64,000 nt of DNA from assembly GCA_903840265.1 (NCBI GenBank), contig CAIMFH010000147.1:62001-126000 (forward strand), given 5' to 3'. Source of the stretch: an uncultured Schlesneria sp. (GTDB lineage Bacteria; Planctomycetota; Planctomycetia; Planctomycetales; Planctomycetaceae). A program made the translations under genes and the position numbers. Numbering within the stretch: position 1 is the first letter of the stretch; each line of letters starts with the position of its first letter. Shown here piece after piece: positions 57,192 to 64,000 of the stretch. Below the pieces are notes generated by a model. That model was not told the DNA's origin and made no database searches. It was given only the letters and a program-made list of their open reading frames with translations.

Positions 57192-57373
57192 ACGATTGCC
57201 GTCCGCACAATCGGTACAACCGGTATCGTTTATCAGACGCATCGCTCGTCGCGAAGATATCGCTTACTGTTGATCAGCGAACGAAGCCGATCTTGCTTCC
57301 GGTCACTTCGCATCCTTACGATGGCGAGGCCGTATTTTTATCCGCGGCAATTCGGGTTCAAGGGAATAGAGTC

Positions 57374-57844
57374 GTGGGACGAACGCAACGTGCTTTGACA
57401 TCATTAGTCGCCGCCATTCCGGCCGGCTTTCTGGCCTACCTGCTGGTCATGGTCTTTCTGAGCCGAGCGGACAGTCTGACGATGATCACGCAGATCGTCG
57501 TGGGCGTGACGCTGCTTTGCGCCGCCCTCGTCGCCTTGATGCCGATTGGCCTGATGATCTTCACTGGCAAAAAGGCGAAGGACGATGATGAAGTGGCTGC
57601 TCGTCCATCCAGCAAGAAAGCTGTTGTCGAAGACGATGAAGAAGTAGAGGAAGCCGGCGAGATCGAAGAACTCGATGACATCGCCGCCGAATCGGATGAA
57701 ATCTCTGCATTCGAAGAATCCGATGCCGACATCATGGCCGACAGTGATGCTGAACTGACCGGCCCGGCTTCATCTCTGGACGAAATGGAATCCATCGACT
57801 TCGATGAAGAAGAGGAAGTAAAGCCCAAGAAGCGGAAGAAATAA
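57374..57844 (+). CDS. hypothetical membrane protein with acidic C-terminus
   Basis: 156 residues from GTG 57374; no better start was found, and a longer frame starts at 57161. Two membrane helices (IPAGFLAYLLVMVFL; TQIVVGVTLLCAALVALMP) are followed by a Glu/Asp-rich stretch of about 80 residues (DDEEVEEAGEIEELDD, MESIDFDEEEE) and a basic end KPKKRKK. Nothing specific can be assigned. Confidence 0.65.
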   Translation: MGRTQRALTSLVAAIPAGFLAYLLVMVFLSRADSLTMITQIVVGVTLLCAALVALMPIGLMIFTGKKAKDDDEVAARPSSKKAVVEDDEEVEEAGEIEELDDIAAESDEISAFEESDADIMADSDAELTGPASSLDEMESIDFDEEEEVKPKKRKK

Positions 57845-57867
57845 TCGATCCGCTTGCGGCCTCGGTT

Positions 57868-58701
57868 TCAACTGCTTGCACTGCGGTAGCGGGTCAGGGA
57901 CCACTGAAAGATCATTCGCGCCGCGACGAAGCTCAGCACGCCAGCCAGCAGCGTTGCGGCCGAAACCCAACTCGGTTCCAGTGTCTTGCCGAGCAGGACC
58001 CGCGCCGGCACTGTAATGACCAGCAGGATCGGCAGCACGTACGAAAAGACGAATCGCAAGACTTCACCCGTTGGTGATCCGCTGTAGATGCTGCTGGGGT
58101 AGCGCGCGAAAATCGTCACGTAGAACCAGAAATCGAGCAGTCCCTGGTTCCGCCCGAAGAAGATGCTGGTCGCAGCCAATCCGATCATCAGGCTGTAAAA
58201 AAACGTGACGGCGGCGATTACGAGCAGGATGTACATCACGACGGCCTGCGCCGAAACGGACCGTCCGGTTTCGACGACCGAGTAGATCAGTAAGCCGATC
58301 GCAAATCCCAATTGCGAAACCATTGCCAGTTCGAGCTTCTCGAGCGACACCAGGAATTGAGTGTCAATCGGCTTGAGCAGTGCAAAATCCAGGTCGCCGG
58401 TACGGATCAAGTCGCTGAACCGAGCGCAGTTCGGCATGAAGAAGGTTTCGACGATCGAATTCACCAGCATGCCGGTTGCCATGAATCCGAAGTACTCGGC
58501 GCGACTCCAGTCATTGATCTGCGGAACCTGTCGATAGATCAGATCGAACAGAACGATCTGGACTGCGAACCAGAAACCCCGGGTCACCAACGTGATCAGA
58601 AAATTGCTGCGGAACGACGCTTCGCGAATCAGGGAGTTTCGAAAAAACGTACCGAAGACTCGACGATAGAGATGAAACGTCGCAAAGCTCAAGAAACTCA
58701 C
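57868..58701 (-). CDS. ABC-2 family transporter permease
   Basis: 277 residues, six membrane helices. It matches the ABC2_membrane_6 group (for example [36 protein letters not shown]). Such permeases normally occur in pairs with an ATPase gene; neither the partner permease nor an ATPase is in this window. It lies downstream of the small coiled-coil gene and purM on the same strand. Confidence 0.88.
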   Translation of the reverse strand: MSFLSFATFHLYRRVFGTFFRNSLIREASFRSNFLITLVTRGFWFAVQIVLFDLIYRQVPQINDWSRAEYFGFMATGMLVNSIVETFFMPNCARFSDLIRTGDLDFALLKPIDTQFLVSLEKLELAMVSQLGFAIGLLIYSVVETGRSVSAQAVVMYILLVIAAVTFFYSLMIGLAATSIFFGRNQGLLDFWFYVTIFARYPSSIYSGSPTGEVLRFVFSYVLPILLVITVPARVLLGKTLEPSWVSAATLLAGVLSFVAARMIFQWSLTRYRSASS

Positions 58702-58724
58702 TCCGTTGTGTTGATGATTACCGA

Positions 58725-59003
58725 TTAAGATTCTGTGCCGACAGGACCTTCGATCGGCACAGAATCTGTTGGTGCTGCTTCACTCGGGGTTGCCGCATTC
58801 GCCAGGAGCATTGCGATTTCTTCGGCGGGGGCAATCTGCTTGGCGATCAATAATCGTGTCAGCACAGTCAGACGCTGACGCAAATCGGCGTTGTCAGCTG
58901 CTAATTCTTTCAGGCGAGTTTCAACCGCAACGTTCGTACGAGCTTGCTCATCGCGAAGCCAGTTCAAACGATGGCCGAGTTCTTCCGACATGAAGTTTGC
59001 CAT
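58725..59003 (-). CDS. hypothetical small coiled-coil protein
   Basis: 92 residues from ATG 59003 ([15 protein letters not shown]); ATG 58991 is also possible. A heptad-like helix covers about residues 10-45 ([21 protein letters not shown]), then an Ala/Pro tail. It starts 12 bases after the purM stop codon and may be translated with it. No family recognised. Confidence 0.6.
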   Translation of the reverse strand: MANFMSEELGHRLNWLRDEQARTNVAVETRLKELAADNADLRQRLTVLTRLLIAKQIAPAEEIAMLLANAATPSEAAPTDSVPIEGPVGTES

Positions 59004-59014
59004 GCTGAATACCT

Positions 59015-60079
59015 TCAGTTGACGTAGTCGACACCGCGCGGCCCCGCCTGCATCTCGCCAATCACCCAACTTGGACTGCCCGCTGCTTGCAGATCACTTT
59101 GGATCGCATCGGCAAACTGAGGTCGGGCGATGACTGTGAACCCGATCCCCATATTGAAGACGTGGAACATCTCCTCGCGGTCGATGCCGCCCAAGCCCTG
59201 TAGCCAGGTGAATGTCGCAGGGACTTCCCAAGTGGTGCGATCAATCTGCAAGCGAATGTCGTCGGGAAGCAGTCGCTCGATATTGTCTTTCAAACCACCG
59301 CCGGTGATGTGAGCCAAGCCGGAGATCGCGGTATTCGGACGATGGGTTTTCAATAGACCCAAAATCAGCTTGGGATACAGACGAGTCGGCTCCAGCAATA
59401 CGTCGCCCACCGTTCGCTGCAATTCAGCGACTGTTTGATCGGCTTTCAGGCCAGCGATGTTAAAGACGACGCGGCGGATCAGGCTATAGCCGTTGGAGTG
59501 GAAGCCGCTCGAAGGAATCCCGATGACAACATCGCCGGGTTGAATCCCTTTGCCATCGATCAATTGCGATTTCTCTGCCACGCCGACGCAGAAGCCAGCC
59601 ATGTCGAAGTCGCCTTCGGCATAGATGTCGGGCATGATCGCGGTTTCGCCGCCCAACAGCGCCGCACCGCATTCGACGCAGCCGTCGCTGACCCCTTTCA
59701 CGAGTGATGTGATCAGATCGGGGTTATCTTTACCGAGCGCCAGATAATCGAGAAAGAGCAGCGGTTCGGCACCCAGGCAAAGCACATCGTTGACGGACAT
59801 CGCCACCAGATCGATACCGACGGTGTCGAATCGCTGGACCAGTTGGGCCACCTTCAATTTCGTGCCGACGCCGTCTGTTCCCGAGACCAGGACGGGATCT
59901 TCATAGCTGTGAGCACCGGGCTTGCTACTGTGATTCAGTCGCATTAATCCGGCAAAGGCATCGGCCAGCGGCAGAACCCGTGGGGTATGCGTTCGCTGCA
60001 TTAAACTCGGCAGGCGACGCATGGCCTCGTCGTAGAGTTCCAAATCGACGCCGGCAGATTTATAAGTGACATTCGACAT
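59015..60079 (-). CDS. purM: phosphoribosylformylglycinamidine cyclo-ligase
   Basis: 354 residues, normal length. PurM motifs: VSGTDGVGTKL, LGGETAIMPDIYAEGDFDMA, SSGFHSNGYSLIRRV and THITGGGLKDNI-like (AHITGGGLKDNIERLLP). It makes AIR from FGAM with ATP in purine synthesis. Confidence 0.96.
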   Translation of the reverse strand: MSNVTYKSAGVDLELYDEAMRRLPSLMQRTHTPRVLPLADAFAGLMRLNHSSKPGAHSYEDPVLVSGTDGVGTKLKVAQLVQRFDTVGIDLVAMSVNDVLCLGAEPLLFLDYLALGKDNPDLITSLVKGVSDGCVECGAALLGGETAIMPDIYAEGDFDMAGFCVGVAEKSQLIDGKGIQPGDVVIGIPSSGFHSNGYSLIRRVVFNIAGLKADQTVAELQRTVGDVLLEPTRLYPKLILGLLKTHRPNTAISGLAHITGGGLKDNIERLLPDDIRLQIDRTTWEVPATFTWLQGLGGIDREEMFHVFNMGIGFTVIARPQFADAIQSDLQAAGSPSWVIGEMQAGPRGVDYVN

Positions 60080-60300
60080 GCGGGCTGTTTCTTCATCGCA
60101 AGAGCGGGGTCAGTCATGAAGGTGGCGTTTGATCGGCGGCTTTTGCCACCAGCCATTTTCCTGCCCGGATAATACCGCTGTAATCGTAGAAAATCATTCG
60201 GTGGTCTGAGACAAGGTTGTCGGTCCGCCACAAAGGTCGGCCAGAAGCTCGTTGTCAGACCGCTCGTCTCACCTTTCGCCGCTGGCCCTGGAGTCGATCA

Positions 60301-60717
60301 ATGGACGAAAACCCTTGGTATCAAGAGGGGTTGCGATTCACCTGCACCCAGTGCGGCGACTGTTGTTCAGGCTCACCCGGGTTTGTGTGGGTGACGACGG
60401 AAGAAATCCAGCAGATGGCCGATCACAAAGGATTGAGCCTGGGTGAGATGCAGATCCACCACCTGCGTTTTGTGGGTGGCAGGACGTCTTTGCGCGAGTT
60501 TCCTAACGGGGACTGCACGTTTCTGGACCCCAAAACCCGGAAGTGCTCGGTCTATTCCGCCCGGCCAGCCCAATGCCGGACATGGCCGTTCTGGAATTCG
60601 AATCTTGCTGACGAAGAATCGTGGAAAGAGACGCAAGCTGCTTGCCCTGGTGCGGGTTGCGGCAAATTATACGATCTGCAACAGATCCGCAATTTGGCGG
60701 ATGTCGTCGATATTTGA
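60301..60717 (+). CDS. YkgJ-family cysteine cluster protein
   Basis: 138 residues from ATG 60301. Cluster CTQCGDCCSGSPG near the N-terminus and, further on, CTFLDPKTRKCSVYSARPAQC then CPGAGCGK complete the Cys set. Predicted to bind iron or zinc, or carry an Fe-S cluster; function unknown. Divergent from purM. Confidence 0.9.
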   Translation: MDENPWYQEGLRFTCTQCGDCCSGSPGFVWVTTEEIQQMADHKGLSLGEMQIHHLRFVGGRTSLREFPNGDCTFLDPKTRKCSVYSARPAQCRTWPFWNSNLADEESWKETQAACPGAGCGKLYDLQQIRNLADVVDI

Positions 60718-61049
60718 AGCCAACATCGAGCCCTAAAGGTCGATATGTGGCACCACAATAGCCACTCTTATCCAATTCGATCAAGGTTCGTTGGTAGGCA
60801 TTGCGTCAAGATTTCCGCATATGCCAGATTTTCTGAAGGTTTCGGTTATGACGGCCGATAACAAAGGCAGCGGACATTCTGCTCGCGTATTGCGGTGACG
60901 GTTTCGAACCGACTTGGCAATCAGCAGAAAGACGAATTGCGGCGAACGACTTGACATTAACTCTTTTTTGGGACTACAGTTGAGTCTCTCGGTGATCACA
61001 GAACTCTGTCGAACAAATTCAATTCGACTCAGATCGGGGGGCTCCAAAC
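60718..61049. other. upstream region of the HU-type gene
   Basis: About 330 bases with no gene. It holds the sigma-70-type promoter at 60951-60980, about 70 bases before the HU-type start. Confidence 0.5.
60951..60980 (+). promoter_or_regulatory. sigma-70 promoter of the HU-type gene
   Basis: A consensus -35 (TTGACA, 60951-60956) and a -10 (TACAGT, 60975-60980) are separated by 18 bases. It is about 70 bases upstream of the start at 61050, as expected for a highly expressed gene. Confidence 0.65.
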
Positions 61050-61433
61050 GTGACCAAGAAAGAGATTGTCAAAGACATTTCCGAAGCCATTGGGCTGACA
61101 CAGCTCAAGACGAAGGAGATCGTTCAGAAGACGTTCGACGCGATTGTCAAAACGCTCGTGGAAGACGGACGAATCGAGCTGCGAAACTTCGGTGTGTTTG
61201 AAGTTAAGAAGCGAGCCGCTCGAAAAGCTCGTAATCCTCGGACGGGTGATAAGGTATTTGTGCCAGAGAAGTTCGTCGTGACCTTCAAGCCTGGCAAAGA
61301 GATGGAAGAAAAGGTTCGGCAGATGGAAGAAGCTGCGGCGCGAGCTGCAGCACAGCAGGTGGTGGGTGACCAACCCGCTACCACTGATGTCGCTGAAGTG
61401 CCAGCCAGCACTCCCAGCGATGTGCAATCCTGA
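61050..61433 (+). CDS. HU-family DNA-binding protein
   Basis: 127 residues from GTG 61050, with a G run (GGGGGG) upstream as ribosome site. The bacterial histone-like fold is intact: [20 protein letters not shown], then [20 protein letters not shown] with the arm [11 protein letters not shown]-terminal extension of about 30 residues is Ala/Glu-rich, so it is longer than the usual 90 residues. It bends and compacts DNA. Confidence 0.94.
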   Translation: MTKKEIVKDISEAIGLTQLKTKEIVQKTFDAIVKTLVEDGRIELRNFGVFEVKKRAARKARNPRTGDKVFVPEKFVVTFKPGKEMEEKVRQMEEAAARAAAQQVVGDQPATTDVAEVPASTPSDVQS

Positions 61434-61516
61434 AACAGCCGAACCTCCAATGACGCGACTAGTGATAGTGTTTTGAAAATCAGGACTGCGATCCTGGCGT
61501 TGGCATGGAGGCTATC

Positions 61517-61738
61517 ATGCGGAATCGGCTTTACGTCGGAATTTTCTTGCTGCTCAGCTGTTTCGCTCAGCTTGGCTGCATCGTTCCGATCTACTCTTCA
61601 TCGCCGGACGTTCGCGCTCGACAGTTGATTTTCACGTCGGAAAACTACAGACACATCACCGAGATCTGGGAACGTATGTGGATGCTTGACATGCCCGATG
61701 TCATGACACCATACCGTACTCACGGCGGCGTGATCTAA
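61517..61738 (+). CDS. small lipoprotein, hypothetical
   Basis: 73 residues from ATG 61517, with GGAGG five bases upstream. A short signal ends in a lipobox (FAQLGC). The mature part is about 50 residues with aromatic-rich [18 protein letters not shown]. No family recognised. Confidence 0.75.
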   Translation: MRNRLYVGIFLLLSCFAQLGCIVPIYSSSPDVRARQLIFTSENYRHITEIWERMWMLDMPDVMTPYRTHGGVI

Positions 61739-61881
61739 TCGGATTCGTTGCACGTCGTCGGTTTGTTGTCGGTCGGTGCAGACACCGATACGATGAAGCT
61801 GACGACTGCTCGATCCTGACGTCAAGCCAATGTGGCTGCGATCGGACCACGACCGGGCGGTTGATCCCGAAAGAACCGCCT

Positions 61882-62844
61882 GTGGCGCGCCTTGATGTCG
61901 TCCTCAATCGTCTTCACTTGAAGAATCCGATTCTCGTTGCTTCGGGAACCTTCGGCTACGCGCGCGAAATGGTCGCGTATGCCGACTTCGCCAAACTAGG
62001 CGGAATCATCCCCAAAACGGTGACGCCCTTGCCGCGCCCCGGCAACCCGCCCCCACGCACCGTCGAAACGTCGTCCGGATTGCTCAATTCCATCGGACTC
62101 GACAACGACGGCCTGGAAGCATTCATCGAGAAGCACCTCGAAGCCTTGTTGGGAATGGGGACGGCGATCATTGCCAATATCGCGGGAAAGAACACCGCTG
62201 AATTCGTCCAGATGGCCCAGCGATTGAACGAGTTTCCCGGTCTGGCGGCACTCGAATTGAACGTCTCGTGCCCGAATGTCAGCGGCGGCGTGGATTATGG
62301 GACCAATCCGAAGATGACGGCCGAAGTGGTCTCGGCGGTTCGAAATGCCTGTGATCTGCCAATCGTTGCCAAGCTGACTCCGAACGTCACCAGTATCGTC
62401 GAGATCGCCAAAGCGGCCAGTGAGGCCGGTGCTGATGCATTGTCTCTGGTCAACACATTCCAAGGTCTTTCGGTCAACTGGCGCAAGCGAAAGCCGGTGC
62501 TGGGAAATGGAATCGGTGGACTTAGCGGCCCGGCCATCAAACCGTTGGCTCTACGTATTGTCTGGCAGGTGGCTCAGGCCGTCAAAACGCCGATCATCGG
62601 TATTGGTGGTATCCAGTCGATCGATGATGTGATGGAATTCCTCGTCTGCGGTGCCACAGCCGTCCAGATTGGAACCGCCAACTTCTATAATCCCTCACTG
62701 GCGACGAACCTGGTCGATCAACTGTCTGTCGTGCTGGATGAAGAAGGCTGTGAATCGGTGAGCGACATTGTTGGAACGATTCAGCCCTCGACCGTCGCCA
62801 AGATGATCGCCAGTCAGACTTGTGCGACCGTGCCGGCCCATTAA
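61882..62844 (+). CDS. pyrD: dihydroorotate dehydrogenase, class 1B
   Basis: 320 residues from GTG 61882; a TTG at 61861 is an alternative. TIM barrel with [14 protein letters not shown], the FMN and orotate-contact [19 protein letters not shown] with the active-site Cys, [16 protein letters not shown] and [19 protein letters not shown]. The NAD-linked class 1B form usually needs the iron-sulfur partner PyrK, which is not next to it. It oxidises dihydroorotate to orotate in pyrimidine synthesis. Confidence 0.95.
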   Translation: MARLDVVLNRLHLKNPILVASGTFGYAREMVAYADFAKLGGIIPKTVTPLPRPGNPPPRTVETSSGLLNSIGLDNDGLEAFIEKHLEALLGMGTAIIANIAGKNTAEFVQMAQRLNEFPGLAALELNVSCPNVSGGVDYGTNPKMTAEVVSAVRNACDLPIVAKLTPNVTSIVEIAKAASEAGADALSLVNTFQGLSVNWRKRKPVLGNGIGGLSGPAIKPLALRIVWQVAQAVKTPIIGIGGIQSIDDVMEFLVCGATAVQIGTANFYNPSLATNLVDQLSVVLDEEGCESVSDIVGTIQPSTVAKMIASQTCATVPAH

Positions 62845-62854
62845 GGCGTCGCGT

Positions 62855-62960
62855 GCCGCGAGAGAGTTGATAAGAGTGAGTTGTAGAGAAGAGTTAAAAC
62901 TGCCGTGCCGTGGTCCATTCACTTCGCACTGCTTGTCCGAAGCGGCCAAGCAGTGGCACG
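62855..62960 (+). repeat. dispersed hairpin repeat, copy 2
   Basis: Direct-orientation match to 52571-52686. The hairpin arms CACTGCTTG and CAAGCAGTG lie at 62927-62955. It is between pyrD and trpS, just after the pyrD stop codon. Confidence 0.75.
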
Positions 62961-63029
62961 GCTCTTGTGACGAAGGTGATCTGTCACGGCAAGGTTCGGT
63001 CAGTCAGTAGTTTACATTATTGGTGAGTC

Positions 63030-64000
63030 ATGCGAGTCCTTTCCGGAATTCAGCCCACAGGTCGGTTTCATTGGGGCAACTACTTTGGTGCAATCCAGCA
63101 GTACATCGCTCTGCAGAACAACGAGCAATCGTTCTATTTCATTGCCGATCTGCACGCGCTAACCAGTGTTCGCGATCGCAAGCAACTCGAAGACAACGTC
63201 TGGGATGCAGCGGTCGATTTGCTCGCACTCGGTTTGAATCCCGATCAAGCGGCGTTGTTCCGTCAATCAGACGTGCCGGAAGTCACCGAGCTGATGTGGC
63301 TGCTGATGACGGTGACGCAGTTCAGCCTGCTGGAGAAATGTCACTCGTACAAAGACAAAGTGGCTAAGGGAATCGCTGCGGACGCGGGTCTGTTCACGTA
63401 TCCGGTCCTGATGGCCGCCGACATCCTGCTGTACGACAGCGACATCGTCCCCGTCGGGGCGGACCAGATTCAACACCTGGAAGTGACGCGCGATATCGCG
63501 CAGCGATTCAACTCGATCTTCGGTGGCGAGTTCCTGCATCTTCCGAATGCTCGCGTTCTGGAGGAAGGAGCGAAGGTGCCGGGGACCGACGGCGAAAAGA
63601 TGTCGAAGAGTTACGGCAACACTTTGGAGATCTTCGAAGCGGAAAAACCGCTGAGGAAGAAGATCATGTCGATTAAGACCGACTCGACACCCATGGAAGC
63701 GCCGAAGAATCCTGACACCTGTTCGATCTACACGCTCTTCAAATTGTTCTCGACACTCGAGCAACAAGCGGCACTGGCAGACCGTTATCGCGCGGGTGGC
63801 ATGGGCTACGGCGAAGCGAAGCAGGCTCTGTTCGAGGCCGCGATGAGTTACTTCGCAGATGCGCGTGCCAAGCGAGCGGAACTCGTGGCGAACCCCGCTT
63901 ATGTCGAAGAGGTACTGCAGGCAGGGGCGAAAAAGGCTCGCGCCAAGGGACAGCAAGTCCTGCAACGCGTCCAGGAAGCGTGTGGTCTGAAAGGTCGTCG
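63030..64000 (+). CDS. trpS: tryptophan--tRNA ligase (partial, runs off the window)
   Basis: Starts at ATG 63030 ([20 protein letters not shown]). Class I synthetase signatures: the HIGH-type HWGN and the KMSKS loop (GEKMSKSYG). About 323 residues are inside the window, close to full length, but the stop codon is not reached. It charges tRNA-Trp. It follows the second copy of the dispersed hairpin repeat by about 70 bases. Confidence 0.97.
   Translation, partial: MRVLSGIQPTGRFHWGNYFGAIQQYIALQNNEQSFYFIADLHALTSVRDRKQLEDNVWDAAVDLLALGLNPDQAALFRQSDVPEVTELMWLLMTVTQFSLLEKCHSYKDKVAKGIAADAGLFTYPVLMAADILLYDSDIVPVGADQIQHLEVTRDIAQRFNSIFGGEFLHLPNARVLEEGAKVPGTDGEKMSKSYGNTLEIFEAEKPLRKKIMSIKTDSTPMEAPKNPDTCSIYTLFKLFSTLEQQAALADRYRAGGMGYGEAKQALFEAAMSYFADARAKRAELVANPAYVEEVLQAGAKKARAKGQQVLQRVQEACGLKGR

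Overview
This 64 kb window comes from a planctomycete (phylum Planctomycetota); the genus cannot be fixed from the sequence. The lineage call rests on two DUF1559 pseudopilin-like proteins, each paired with a small transthyretin-like lipoprotein, two giant PVC-type CxxCH heme-binding dehydrogenase-like proteins, a TIGR03009-type protein, an H4MPT-linked C1-pathway protein and a sigma factor with a large insert. Base composition is moderately GC-rich, genes are spaced loosely, and real operons are few and short.

Layout. 0-9.8 kb: DUF1559/lipoprotein pair, type I phosphodiesterase, MgtE-like transporter, thioredoxin-like protein, FIST sensor, ribF and two secreted proteins. 10-17 kb: glycosyltransferase, DUF167 protein, two divergent MFS transporters, nrdR and a beta-helix protein. 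17-21.2 kb: a structured repeat element, citrate synthase, and rpoD with a clear terminator. 21.4-37.4 kb: large exported proteins (a 1483-residue ThuA/CxxCH protein, a second DUF1559/lipoprotein pair, a Gfo/Idh/MocA oxidoreductase divergent from an AraC regulator, a kelch protein, and an 1805-residue deacetylase-like/CxxCH fusion). 37.6-44.7 kb: C1-pathway protein, holA, an inactive-looking phosphohexomutase, cytochrome oxidase subunit III, a DtxR-type regulator and an ABC exporter with a degenerate ATP site. 44.7-46.1 kb: 1.4 kb without genes, rich in repeats.

46.1-49.4 kb is the most unusual part. Five near-identical repeats of about 108 bp alternate with single small minus-strand genes. 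Each repeat has integron attC architecture: R boxes (GTTCGGC or GTTGGGC) and complementary inner arms, with two extra unpaired bases on one arm only. No integrase lies in the window, so this is an integron cassette cluster lacking its integrase (CALIN), or the distal part of a sedentary chromosomal integron. Beside it sits a phage-type gene with an in-frame stop codon.

49.8-64 kb: a secretin-like fragment cut by a MITE-like element, then housekeeping genes: def-fmt, pyrF, a CHAD protein, a GNAT acetyltransferase, an ABC-2 permease, purM, a YkgJ-type protein, an HU-type protein with a good promoter, pyrD and the 5' part of trpS. Translation initiation (def, fmt, trpS), pyrimidine synthesis (pyrF, pyrD) and purine synthesis (purM) are all represented here, though in separate short units.

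Several families of short dispersed hairpin repeats occur between genes throughout, many ending in the same GGGTGCCAC or GTGGCACCC motif.
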